Source: Petrosia ficiformis (Eukaryota > Porifera > Demospongiae > Haplosclerida > Petrosiidae). From it: a DNA stretch of 64,000 bases. Made by a program: the position numbers and the translations under genes. Of the stretch, positions 25,401-33,869 are shown one piece after another. Location: NCBI GenBank assembly GCA_947044365.1, contig OX345636.1, forward strand, positions 15,425,115 through 15,489,114. Direction: 5' to 3'. Each line of letters begins with the position of its first letter. Within the stretch, counting starts at the first letter, position 1. The notes beneath the pieces were generated by a model. It was not told where the DNA came from. It searched no databases and saw only the letters and a list, made by a program, of their open reading frames with translations.

Positions 25401-26709
25401 AGTATACCAAATAATACAATACAAGAAGGGAGTTTATATGGATAGAAATGCATCCTTGAAAGATTTGAGAAACGCATTTGTTGATTCAAAACAGCTTGAT
25501 GACAGCAATGTGTACTTCCAATTTCTTCACTCTGATACATCTGGAGATTACATTGCAATTGACAATGAAGAAGAAACTTTACTATCATCTCTAGAACCTA
25601 ATCTACAGACTCCTAGGACTGTGTATATTGAAAGCATCAAAAATAGTGAGTTATTTAGATAATTTTGACCATAATAACACTATTAAAATTGGACGCTCGT
25701 ATACATGTTCCAAAATAGCACCTTAGGGATTGTTATTTTGTAGACTAAACATAGTCATTCATGTGAATCATTCATTATGGTTACTGTTTCTAACACCATC
25801 ATCTTGTATACATTTAACATCAAAAGTTTCCATAGCAACCAGGCTTAAATCCCATGCAGGTGTGGTAGTTTAGAACATGACATATATATATTAATGATAG
25901 TTAGGGGTAGTTGAGGGTCACATCATTATTTCTGAATTCAGGTGTTGAAGAGACTACTTTTTATTCTTATATATAACTTTTAGATAGAATGTTGTTATTC
26001 ACCACGTATGTAAATTTATAACTGATATACTGCCCAACAACTTTGGAACTATGAAATCAGGATTCCATTAATGTAATCATGTCAGTAAACTGAGTATGTC
26101 TCTCATTATTAATGTCCATAAACACTTCACATCAGCAATTAAGGAGACATGCAATTTATGTAACGCAAGTAAATGATTAAAAGAGCAGTATGTTATACAT
26201 CGCTATTACACACTCAGAGCATTCATACTCTGCATCACATCCATATTATATTTATAAAGCAATCGCAGCAATGGGATACTCTATAAACTATATAATTATA
26301 ATGTTTTGATTAAATTTTAGGTTTAGCTGCACTTGAACTATGTTCTTGTGGTAAATTTGCTGAGCTGGAATGCACTGAATGTCGAGCTAAAGGGTACTGT
26401 TCAGATATTTGTCAGCAAAAGGACTGGTTAACACATTCAGCCACCTGCCGAATTGTAAGTGCCAGAAGACGTAAAGACAAACGATTGAGAAAGAAAAAAA
26501 GAATGATTGAGAAAAAGACCAAGGAAATAAAACGTACAGGATACACACCAAGACCTGATGTATGTATATGTGGATGTGATGCAGAGTATGAATGCTCTGA
26601 GTGTGGAAGACAAGGATACTGCTCACAAAAGTGTCAAGAAGAAGATTGGGAGCTGCATCAATTGTTCTGCACTGTAAATGCCGAGTCATTTCCTATGAAT
26701 CACCTGTAA
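10015..26709 (+). CDS. Chimeric receptor: IPT/TIG-REJ-GPS-EGF-TM-2xMYND
   Basis: Nine exons join without a stop: 10015-12163, 18145-19745, 20120-20216, 21127-21255, 21355-21483, 22962-23228, 24024-24317, 25121-25645 and 26321-26709; 5,580 nt, 1,859 residues. The start at 10015 lies just after a TTTATCTCATTTCAG acceptor and opens a signal peptide ending near Ala-Ser-Cys35. An upstream in-frame ATG at 9910 lies in probable intron. Order: IPT/TIG 1 (35-120), IPT/TIG 2 (134-215), REJ region (about 340-930), GAIN-like region with GPS (1231-1268), EGF cluster (1271-1457), membrane helix (about 1477-1501), acidic cytoplasmic segment, MYND fingers (1738-1773, 1812-1847). Family knowledge: REJ plus GPS occur in polycystin-1-like proteins, which have many membrane helices; here there is one. 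Predicted role: a cell-surface receptor, possibly self-cleaved at the GPS, with intracellular protein-binding fingers. The role is inferred; the exon chain is seen directly. Confidence 0.85.
12908..13145. repeat. CCAAT-motif cluster in inverted and tandem copies
   Basis: TTGACCAATCAGATTG (12912) and TCAACCAATCAGATTG (near 12979) are followed by three opposite-strand copies TCTGATTGGTCAA (near 13066, 13097, 13128) spaced 30-31 bp. The whole is a loose inverted repeat. It may be an element remnant or a cluster of NF-Y-type sites. Confidence 0.7.
13936..14340. repeat. (GTAT)n microsatellite with inverted half
   Basis: A GTAT tetranucleotide field that switches strand near 14229 into CATA repeats, giving a large potential hairpin. 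Frames here read MYVC or HTYI and are not genes. Confidence 0.95.
14341..14814. mobile_element. MITE with GTAATTGTAATT subrepeats
   Basis: Terminal inverted repeats are CCAGGGATGTTGTAATTGTA and its partner ending TAATTACAACATCCCTGG. The interior is built from TAATTGTAATTA-like subrepeats. It interrupts a GTAT field, with TATA at both borders, consistent with a TA-type target duplication. Confidence 0.85.
14815..15300. repeat. (GTAT)n microsatellite field
   Basis: Continuation of the tetranucleotide field on the far side of the MITE. It is likely one array split by the insertion. Confidence 0.9.
15330..15770. repeat. Dispersed element carrying a 25-28-bp minisatellite (copy 1)
   Basis: Order: GTAT microsatellite; AGCATGCTACATGTAGCAAA, then AGGCG; about 12 units of a CAGCCACAATGGCTTAGAAA-type repeat (15397-15706); then a tail CCCAGTCTTGAGAACCAGGA. 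The same order recurs at 32776-33160. Each unit contains the short inverted repeat AGCCA/TGGCT. Confidence 0.85.
15860..16345. repeat. Roughly 100-bp higher-order repeat
   Basis: TCTATTTAGGTTACAGTATG recurs near 15910, 16006, 16112, 16206 and 16315. Each is followed by a similar TACATACAT/ATCGGATAATGTACAT block, giving about five units of 95-110 bp built on TACATGTA/GTAT sequence. Confidence 0.8.
17205..17342. mobile_element. Small hAT-like MITE, 138 bp
   Basis: Ends CAGGCCTGGAGGAGC and, inverted, CAGGCCCGGAAGAAGC. It interrupts a dispersed repeat whose uninterrupted form (GATTATACTGTAACTCAATA) is seen at 3413 and 5746, so both borders are visible. Confidence 0.75.
18145..19745 (+). CDS. Receptor exon 2: REJ end and GAIN/GPS start
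   Basis: It enters in phase 1 after TTCTTATTCTTAG and continues GYAFLQLENTSS. The REJ signature is clear near residues 803-835: SLPSSGKILVFPSIGEAIVT, then WTDDIGDLPVYYRFGF. The stretch that follows (about 900-1230) is helical, as in a GAIN domain. It ends with the first half of a GPS: C1231-V-W-W ... W1241-S-S-E-G-C1246. The donor is AGTGAA|GTAAGA; a naive frame runs a few codons past it to a false stop. Confidence 0.9.
20120..20216 (+). CDS. Receptor exon 3: GPS end
   Basis: This 97-nt exon is too short to stand out as a frame. It begins in phase 0 after CTTTTGCAG and reads LSEGIVCQCNHFSEVAVIDR, completing the C-W-GC-C-x-C GPS pattern. It then starts the first EGF cysteine run, CPSGYYGIEC. 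The presumed cleavage tripeptide is H1261-F-S instead of the usual H-L-S/T. Confidence 0.85.
20240..21040. repeat. GTAT/TACATG microsatellite in receptor intron 3
   Basis: Most of the intron between receptor exons 3 and 4 is degenerate GTAT and TACATGTA repeat. No gene is seen. Confidence 0.9.
21127..23228 (+). CDS. Receptor exons 4-6: MEGF/laminin-type EGF repeats
   Basis: Exons 21127-21255 (129 nt), 21355-21483 (129 nt) and 22962-23228 (267 nt) encode four modules of the form C-P-x-G-x-x-G-x-x-C ... C-x-C-x-x-G-W/Y-x-G-x-x-C, typical of MEGF/tenascin-like EGF repeats that bind extracellular ligands. All three exons start and end in phase 1, with canonical splice sites. The introns are filled with GTAT microsatellites and foldback sequence. 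Confidence 0.9.
21520..21930. repeat. GTAT/TACATG microsatellite in receptor intron 5
   Basis: Degenerate tetranucleotide repeat like the preceding intron. Open frames through it are artefacts. Confidence 0.9.
22186..22446. mobile_element. Composite foldback element (copy 1)
   Basis: Two nested inverted repeats: AGTATGCTAATA ... TATTAGCATACT (22186-22333), with an inner GATATAGCCCGAGCTTGCGAG hairpin, and ATGATGGTGACATC ... GATGTCACCATCAT (22351-22440). A larger relative lies at 46546-46975 in the opposite orientation. Confidence 0.85.
22503..22760. repeat. Three-copy tandem repeat
   Basis: The block ACAGATGTAAAxxGAATTCACACATTACTATGATTACAG ... AGTACAGTTGACTATCAC occurs about three times with small length differences. 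Confidence 0.85.
23418..23930. repeat. TGTG-rich microsatellite in receptor intron 6
   Basis: About 510 bp of imperfect TGTGTG/TCTGTG/TATGTG. All three forward frames are open and Cys/Val-rich, which is a repeat artefact. A shortened relative at 36610-36780 marks one end of the segmental duplication. Confidence 0.95.
24024..24317 (+). CDS. Receptor exon 7: transmembrane helix
   Basis: A phase 1-1 exon of 294 nt. After a short Ser/Pro linker comes a single hydrophobic helix (VWLIVVPIVLAMIMSVIAIV, then IIIVCC), followed by a Lys/Cys-rich stop-transfer segment (KLCKKC) and an acidic juxtamembrane region (KEEEEDALEMTD). This orients the N-terminal domains outside the cell and the MYND fingers inside. 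Confidence 0.9.
25121..25645 (+). CDS. Receptor exon 8: cytoplasmic linker, possible ubiquitin-like fold
   Basis: A phase 1-1 exon of 525 nt, residues 1556-1730. The first half is Ser/Thr/Pro- and Glu/Lys-rich and probably disordered. The second half (about 1650-1728: KGVYMDRNASLKDLRNAF, then YFQFLHSDTSGDYIAIDNEE, then RTVYIESI) has the strand-helix-strand spacing of a small ubiquitin-like or PB1-like domain. That assignment is a guess from the pattern. Confidence 0.75.
26321..26709 (+). CDS. Receptor exon 9: two MYND zinc fingers
   Basis: Both fingers fit the same pattern: C-x-C-x7-C-x2-C-x5-C-x3-C-x7-H-x3-C (1738-1773 and 1812-1847), with the MYND hallmarks G-Y-C-S and Q-x-x-D/E-W. They are separated by a very basic Lys/Arg helix. 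MYND fingers bind proline-rich peptides in other proteins; binding here is unknown. The stop TAA (26707-26709) lies 186 bp from the stop of the convergent SH3 gene. Confidence 0.92.
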
Positions 26710-26895
26710 CTCAAATATATTAGTTGAATTTAATTAAAAGATTTGTTATTATTGATAATAATAATAAATATACGTTAGATAAAAACTCAATGCACACTCT
26801 GAAAGCATGTAATAATTATAGTTATATATATCAACATTCTGAATTCAATGAAATAGAATTTTAAAGCATGTAATATAGTTAGTTGTACAAGTATA

Positions 26896-28005
26896 TCATA
26901 ACATTCTGACATAGTTAGCAGGAAATATTCCTACTCTATCCTCAATCTTTCCTTCCCACCAGTCATCCTGTGAGTCTGTTCTAGTCATAACAAGAATAAT
27001 TTGTCCTTTACGAAACTCCAGGTCACACTTCATTTCAGCTCTGAAGTTGTGCAGAGCTATTGCTCGAGGAAGTTGTTCCCATTCAGCTTCTCTTGATAAC
27101 ACATATTTGTACACTTTCCTTTCTGATGTTCTTACACTTCTTGGTTTTGGCTGTTCCTTATTAGATGATTTGAGATTTATGTTTGGCTTATAACGAGTAA
27201 GAAGAGACGGTTTTTGATGATGTGAACTCTTTTTGGAACGTGCAATTGCACGTTCAAACTCCTCATCTGAGTCATCTTTGGGTTTGACAACAGTTACTTT
27301 TGGAGTAGAAGAGGTTTGAGAACCAGATGGTTTTGAAGTTGGTGTTGTAGATGATGTTTTTCCTTTTACTGGTGCAGGTGGATTTTCTCCAAGATAACGA
27401 TCTGTCAAGTCCTTGGTAGCTGATTCTGAAGCTCCCTTAATAGCTGATCTTGTAGCAGATCGACCTGCTTCTGATTGAACTACCTTCTTCCCAACTTTTG
27501 TAGCTCCAGATCCAAGCTTTGAACTAAACGCACCATAAACACTCTTTCCTTCATCTTTTTCATGGGAGGAAGAAGTTATTAAAAGAATTATACATTGTAA
27601 ATAAATAGGACATACAAATGAATAAAAATAAATCGAAAGTATATACATGTATAAGAATCATATAATTTTGATTGATTAGTTGGTATCTCCAAATTGAAAT
27701 GGTATGTACACTAAACAATGAACTGGCACCATCATAATTAAAACAAACTTCGAAGTTATAACTGTTGTCTATATCCTCGAGTCACATGGACGGAATACCT
27801 TCCTTTGTTCACAAAATGAAGTGATTTGTCTGAGTTGCCATGATATCTTATGTTAAAGGTCCTTTAACATTCAAGTTTCAAATTTCTCATCCTCAACATC
27901 ATGATGAAATGATACAAATTTCAATTTGGAGATCCCTCTTATTTCAATGGGACAAGTATCTCATCAAAAGAACAATAGACAAATAATCGGCTTACCAGAC
28001 ATCAT
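26896..28005 (-). CDS. SH3-domain protein, copy 1
   Basis: Two coding exons: 28005-27996 (ATGATGTCTG, M-M-S plus one base, GTAAGC donor) and 27554-26896; 669 nt, 222 residues. The N-terminal half is GAFSSKLGSGATKVGKKV followed by an Ala/Ser-rich helix and DRYLGE, then a Ser/Thr/Lys-rich linker. The last 56 residues are an SH3 domain with RTDSQDDWWEGK and GIFPANYV, most like the SH3 of the SH3YL1/YSC84/LSB type. It lacks their lipid-binding domain. SH3 domains bind PxxP peptides; an adaptor role is inferred. It is convergent with the receptor gene, stops 186 bp apart, and this pair was duplicated at 36600-40620. An E-box-type CACGTG lies upstream at 28233-28238. Confidence 0.85.
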
Positions 28006-28639
28006 ACACTTGTTAGAACAGATCAAGAAACTTTCTATCAGGGACTAGCTACATGAAATATATACAGAGTAATTATCCAGCGCCGGACAATCCATTGGAA
28101 ATAAACTCACATTCAATCCAAGGCGTTGTTATATTAGTCTAAAGCCTCAATATTATTTAAAGTGTATCTTTGTTGTCGTAGAACTACTCAGCTTTATAAG
28201 GGTTGATGTTATACATTGTAGGAATTCCTGATCACGTGTTTTAAAATGATTTCACAAACGCGCAATGAATGTTAACGATATTCATGATGAGTAGGGGCGG
28301 GGTTTCCGGAACTTAACTGTTGCTGACATTGCTGTGCCGTCTCGTGTGCTGTACTTCTCCTTCCGACTTCTACATATTTTGAAAGGTCTATTCTTGTTCT
28401 ACCTCTAGTAGCAAAGACAAGGTTCAAACGTAGTTAACAAAGCCACAGCTATTGTTTAAACAATTCCTGGTGTATGAGGCAGTCTCCGGACATTTGAGGT
28501 AATTACCGGACATCTTTTGGGATTTCCAAACTATAACTGTAGTTTAGTGTTGAAATAGTTCTGATTCGTGACTTTCTTGGAGAAGAGACAAGTTAAACAT
28601 GACTGTTACTATCTGTCTTTCCCTGAGCCTCTAATGAAG

Positions 28640-28713
28640 TGCATTAGAGGATCGGTATCATTCTATGAAGCAGTTACAACTGCTTCATAGAATGATACCG
28701 ATCCTCTAATGCA
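28640..28713. repeat. Perfect 74-bp palindrome
   Basis: Two exact 36-base arms (28640-28675 and 28678-28713) separated by two bases (AC). Transcribed, it would form an uninterrupted 36-bp stem. Confidence 0.95.
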
Positions 28714-28824
28714 TCTGATATAGTGATAGTAAGAAAATACTTGTCTGAATTGATGTATTGTTCAGGCATGGGTCAAATACAAACATACTATGTTTGAATT
28801 TAAGCTGATTTCCTTACCAAGTCG

Positions 28825-29004
28825 ATGGATCCTTCTAACACTAGTGAAGACGCACAACAAGGGTCTAGTACCTCTCTCTCTCCATCTAAAGAAGATCTTT
28901 CTTACATTGCAGCTTCAGTAGCTGCCATTAAGCAGAACCAATCTCCATCCTCGGATAGCCCTGTTTGTCAAAGCACTGGCCAAGGAACACCAGACCACTG
29001 TTAG
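28825..29004 (+). pseudogene. Retrotransposon ORF1 N-terminal fragment
   Basis: A 59-codon frame beginning MDPSNTSEDAQQ, Ser/Gln-rich, followed by LSYIAASVAAIKQ. Its position just upstream of the gag-like fragment at 29322 suggests the N-terminus of the same element, separated by an unrelated or rearranged 300-bp stretch. Confidence 0.4.
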
Positions 29005-29321
29005 TTAGATCGCTAATAGACACATGGGCCTGGGATAAGTTTCCTCAAGTGGTGTCGGGCAGTCATGCCTGACTTACTTGCTTTTGTGCAAGCTTTTTTT
29101 CAACATAGCTGCAACCAAACAGAGCAATCGTGCTCACTGAACCCCTTAATAGAAGGGGTACTTGTCTTGTGGCCAGTCGTGCTATTTGGATAGCGCCTTG
29201 ATGTTCTCCTTTGTAGTGGGGTGCTTCATTAACATTTATATCTTGTGGCATGCGTCGGCATGGAAGCATATTATACACATTGGAGAAGGAAAATAATTTC
29301 CTGTAGCAATGTGACGGGAAA

Positions 29322-29822
29322 GTGTTTTTGGTCCAATCGATGGACCATTTGAAGAGACGAGCAACAGACTCCTGGGTGGAAGTTTTTGCTACATTGGTAG
29401 CAGTTGCCAGCAGTGAGGCTGTACCTGAATTGATGGCATACCTGATCAAAGTCATCCGAGCCGCAAGGGTCCATGGGAGTTCATGGCAAGAATATGATAA
29501 GGCTTATTGTTGTAAAGCAGCAGCGAAGAAAGACCGCATCTGGTCCCGACATCACCCAGATCTATGTGACAGATTCATCTTATCCCCCTCTCAGACAGTC
29601 GAGCCAGTGAGCTCTTCTCCAGCCCCTTCAGGCCGTTGTTCTTTTCCATACCAGCGACCACAAAAAAGGAGTGGCAGCACTCAGTCGGGCAGTAGTACCA
29701 TAGCCACTAATGCGTGGAAGAAGACGGTATGCTATAGCCATAATGACTCTGTGTGTGCCCGTGTAGCAAATGGATTGCCTTGTCGATTCACACACATCTA
29801 TTACACACAAATGTGTGTATAA
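29322..29822 (+). pseudogene. DIRS/Ngaro-like gag fragment
   Basis: The frame reads SWVEVFATLVAVASSEAVPE, then LMAYLIKVIRAAR, then SSWQEYDKAYCCKAAAKKDR, then CYSHNDSVCARVANGLPCRF-TH. The middle helix region and the terminal C...C...C...H cluster resemble the gag/ORF1 of tyrosine-recombinase retrotransposons. The frame runs into low-complexity sequence after the zinc cluster, and no reverse transcriptase follows. Family assignment is from memory of the pattern. Confidence 0.55.
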
Positions 29823-30084
29823 TTATAGTAGTTATTCTGAAAGTAAGCACCATTTGTTTTTTCACAGGTGTTAGAATGGTTATGATTATAATACAGGTTA
29901 TATTTATAATAGTATGCTATATACATTGTTAATGGGCTTTAGTATTAGGCATGTACTTTATATACTAGTACTGCAACTAGTACTTCTAAATATTTCTTAG
30001 CAGGAAAAACAAATCAGCATTGAGGAAGATATAATTGAACTGAAACTCCTGTAACCAACTGAAGGTTAAAAAAAAACCTTTACT

Positions 30085-30965
30085 TTTTACAGTGTACTGA
30101 ATTGCGAGCAGGTGTTTGAAGAAAGGTTGACAGTAACTGCTGCAGAATCCAATTATCTATCTAAAGCTACATATCTTCAGTCAGAATCATTTTTGTGGTA
30201 CATAGCTATAGGACGAATTATATCATCAAAATTTAAAGCAGTGTGTAATACATCCCATCATCTTCCCTTGTGAATAGCACACTAAAGAGCAACAAAAAAA
30301 TTAAAGCTCCTGTGTTAGTAGGGGACTCACAAATGAATCACATGCAAGAAGAGATTACACACATGTAAGTCATACTTCCTTCAATGTCACCACAACTGGT
30401 CTCCACGTATCACCTCATTATCTGTTGGGGATACACTCTTGACTGTCATCATGGGACTGTTACTTAAATTGTATGTATTCTCTTGTGTTAATTTACTCAC
30501 CTTTGTTAATAGGCTTGTCTTATCTTGCATAATGTCATGTGTTTTAGTTAATTCTAGAAGAAAAATATTCTTGAACTATTCAATGTATATATAAACCAGT
30601 GATTGCTGTACAATTTCATTCTGTTGTCATTGAAGTCTATAAACTGTTAAACTTTGCTACATTAAGGGAGTATTCTAACATTATCCTAATCTTAGAGCAT
30701 CTCCAGATGGATTTATCTCTTGCAGTTGTTGTAATGACAGACTCCTTGAAATCAAAGTATTATCTAGAAAGATGTTTGAGAGAACTGATGAATGTGCAAG
30801 AAGGATTTTAAAGAGGTCTGTGTCATTGTGGAGAAGAAGAGTATAGCTATATGGTTAAATGTAATGACCGAAATTGCTCATATCATTGGTTCTAGCTATT
30901 TTGCTTGTGTAGGTTTGAAAAGACCACCAAAAGGTGAATGGTACTGTCCAATATGTAGAAATGGT
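30085..30965 (+). pseudogene. YqaJ nuclease plus PHD-finger transposon protein, decayed
   Basis: Pieces in different frames, in order: LNCEQVFEERLTVTAAES ... ATYLQSESFLWY (near 30100-30200), ASPDGFISCSCCNDRLLEIK (near 30700-30760), and CHCGEEEYSYMVKCNDRNC then, after a stop and one-base shift, YFACVGLKRPPKGEWYCPIC (near 30820-30960). PDG...EIK is the YqaJ/lambda-exonuclease catalytic motif. The last part is a PHD finger of the ING type. YqaJ-PHD proteins occur in invertebrate transposon-like families. Frameshifts and stops show it is dead. Confidence 0.6.
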
Positions 30966-31056
30966 AATTAGTTACTTATTTGAAACTGTTATTCTGGTAG
31001 ATATAAATCAATTACATATAGCTACTGTACATGATTATTATATAATTTATTAATAA

Positions 31057-31461
31057 CCCTTAGAGGACTGAGCTTGTTTTTTAAAATTCTTCCCATTTCC
31101 AACATTGGCGACTCTATGGCATATATTTTGGCCACCGTTCACTTTCTCTACCCCAAACTTGGCTCCTTTTCTGACATGGAGTACTACTTCTACCATCTTG
31201 CTTACCAGGACACGAAAGCCACCAAGAAATTCATAGGCAAATGCAGTGCTCTCCCTTTTTTGACTGGAACTGGGGCAAACAAAGCGACCCCACTGCATGT
31301 TGGCACCAGCTACACCCACGATTTCAACATTTTTAGCCATTTTCATGGGCTTGTGCCTGACACCAATTACAAGCATTTGGAGAGCTTCGTAATGCTAGGA
31401 ACACACTCCGAACCACGTAGGGGTGTAATGTCACATGTATGTGACATCAGTCTTCTAAGGG
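31057..31461. mobile_element. piggyBac-like MITE
   Basis: It begins CCCTTAGAGGACTGA and ends with the inverse TCAGTCTTCTAAGGG (one mismatch), bordered by ATAA on the left and TTAA on the right, the piggyBac target. The interior has open frames on both strands but no transposase motif I recognise. Confidence 0.65.
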
Positions 31462-31559
31462 TTAATGATCATTGCATGATTATTGGGAGTAGTCAACAAT
31501 TGAATCTCCTATAAGTTTATCAGAGCTTTACAAACTACAAGCAACGTATCTATATTAGC

Positions 31560-32010
31560 TACGTACAAAAATTTTAACTGGGAGAATCATTTATGAATAG
31601 TATATCTGTATTGTTAAGGCTCCACCAATGACCCATTCAACATGAATTCGAACATGGGAAAGTTCTTTTGATGTTTTCCACTTCTTACTGGGTTAGCAGA
31701 TTTTTACCACAAGTAAAACTTGGTATTTGTAGCTTAACACCGTGAATTGCAATATCTTCAACCATAGTGAAACATCCATCAGTCAGCACTATGTCTTCAT
31801 GCTGCAATAAAGATAAACATCTGCTTACCTGTGTAATAGTTTTGTCAGATACATGACCTCTCCAGTACTCTGATAAAAAACATATAGTACCACAAGGTGT
31901 AATACCTATTAAAACCATAATAGTATTATGCTTTTAGGTCTTTGAGCGAGCATCATAGCTGGTTGGTGTCTCAATAAGTATTTCTGAGCAGTCAATTATT
32001 ACTCAGCAGC
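31560..32010 (-). pseudogene. DDE transposase fragment (DDE_Tnp_4 type)
   Basis: Minus strand: IIDCSEILIETPTSYDARSK, then HNTIMVLIGITPCGTICFLS, then GHVSDKTITQVS, then DIVLTDGCF, then, after a frameshift, HVRIHVEWVIGG. These match in order the I-D-C-T/S-E, VGITPSGAISFVS, S-D-K, D-R-G-F and VRIHVERVIG blocks of the DDE endonucleases found with THAP-type elements. A stop and a frameshift make it inactive, and the D-R-G-F block is altered. Confidence 0.7.
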
Positions 32011-32037
32011 TAGGATAGCATCAAGACATTCTTTCTA

Positions 32038-32775
32038 ATGTGTACATACGTACATACATACATAATTATGCACATACATGCATGTGTGTGTGTGTTTATT
32101 CAATGCATGACTGGATGTATGTATATAAGTATGACTGTGGGTATGTATGTATATGTGTTTTTATGTATTTGTGTGTTTATGATGTACGTATATATGTCTG
32201 TATGTGTTGGCATGTATATGTATGTGTACATATGTATCATGTATGTATTTATGTATGTATAATATGTATGTCTGTATGTCTGTACATAACATATGCATAT
32301 GTATGTACATATACCAGTAAGTATTGCATATTTTATGCATATATGTATATCTGTATGCATGTTTATGTATAATTATGTTTGTATGCATGTTTTTGTATGA
32401 TATAAGTATTTATGTATGTACTTGTGTATGTGTGTATGTATATATATATATATATATTTACATGTATGAGTATGTATGATGTAGATATTTATGTATGTAA
32501 ATAATTATACAGGTATGTATATATATGCTTACGTACATACATGTGTACGTAGATAAATGTGTGTATGTAAGTACATATACAATACATATTTATGTATGTA
32601 TGTATGTATGTATGTATGTATGTATGTATGTATGTATGTATGTATGTATGTATGTATGTATGTATGTACATATGTATGCATGTATGTACATATGTATATA
32701 TGTATGCATGTATTATGTACATATGTATGTACATATGCACATATATAAGAGCATATGTATGTACATGTGTATTTT
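32038..32775. repeat. GTAT microsatellite field
   Basis: Degenerate GTAT repeats with a clean (ATGT)n run of about 75 bp at 32590-32668. Frames on both strands are artefacts. Confidence 0.9.
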
Positions 32776-33160
32776 CCTGAATATTCATGTTCTAGCATGC
32801 TAGCAAAAGGCGTAAACAAACACGCACACAAAAAAAACCAGCAAGCAGCCACAACGGCTTAGAAACATTAGAGCAGCTACAATGGCTTAGAAAAATAATC
32901 AGCCACAATGGCTTAGAAAAATAATTACCAGTCACCATGGCTTAGAAAATAAGCAGCCACAATGGCTTAGAAAATAAGCAGCCACAATGGCTTAGAAAAT
33001 AAGCAGCCACAATGACTTAGAAAATAGGCAGCCACAACGACTTAGAAAATAAGCAGCCACAATGGCTTAGAAATGAACAACCACAATGGCTTAGAAAATA
33101 AGGAAAAATTGAACAGTGAATACCCAGTCTTGAGAACTGGGAATGGTGGGTTAAAGATCT
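32776..33160. repeat. Dispersed minisatellite element (copy 2)
   Basis: Repeats the order seen at 15330: AGCATGCTAGCAAAAGGCG, about ten units of CAGCCACAATGGCTTAGAAA-type repeat (32845-33100), then CCCAGTCTTGAGAACTGGGA. It sits immediately next to the cut-off end of a hAT transposase. Confidence 0.85.
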
Positions 33161-33216
33161 TTGATGGCATGCCAACTCTCCCCACTCATCCAGTGTCCAT
33201 ATACTTGTGTAGATAT

Positions 33217-33862
33217 CTACCACTCCAAAAGGTTAGGATTCTCTTCTGCTTTCAATTTGAAAACCTGCTGAAAATTTCCATTGGCTTCATGATGTCCCCT
33301 GAGTGGAAGACCTTGACGACATAAAAATTTAATAGATGAAAATATCTGCCATAGAGCTTGTAAATTTTTTCGCTTTTGGGTAGCATGTTGTGTAGATAGC
33401 TGTGTTGCTACATCTCTAGTAAGTGAAGGAATAGTTATCATCACATCAACTGCTTCACAATGAGAAACACTGCTTGCATGGCTCTGGAAACTTCTAGTCC
33501 CATCCTTCCAATTAGTAAAACCCCTAGCTACCTATGCAAGTTTAATTTACATAGATTAATCACTATTATTTGAAGTAATGGCTATATCTAAAAGTTACTC
33601 ACAAAAGCTGGATCAGCGGCATTGTTTGTCTTCATTCTCTTGTTCTTTGCTGCCAAAAGACAGATATGGCAAGCAGCATCCTTGGCCTCATCATAATGAA
33701 GGAAGGGCCATTTAGAAAACCAATTTGGCTGAAAACTGCGAAGCACAGCAATTCTCTTGCCGGGCTAAAAGATCTCTTTGGAAAGTTGTAGGTAAGTGGC
33801 TGATGAGGTTCTTCAGGTACTTCCATTGAAGCAAATTGTAATTGTGAAGTAGAACAGGCCAT
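33217..33862 (-). pseudogene. hAT transposase N-terminus with TTF zinc finger
   Basis: Minus strand: YNFPKRSF, then in a shifted frame QPNWFSKWPFLHYDEAKDAA, then CHICLLAAKNKRMKTNNAAD, then after a GTGAGT...TAG intron-like gap RGFTNWKDGTRSFQSHASSV, then SHCEAVDVMITIP. This is the TTF-type zinc finger at the start of DUF4371/ZMYM-like hAT transposases. It stops at the minisatellite element and the rest is missing. Confidence 0.7.
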
Positions 33863-33869
33863 TTACTGG

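Noticed and set aside
29063..29455. 130-codon minus-strand frame ending SYVEKKLAQKQVSQA
   Set aside because: It overlaps the better-supported plus-strand gag-like frame, and its sequence shows no recognised motif.
31074..31514. 146-codon plus-strand frame and 108-codon minus-strand frame
   Set aside because: Both lie inside the piggyBac-like MITE and neither shows transposase motifs.
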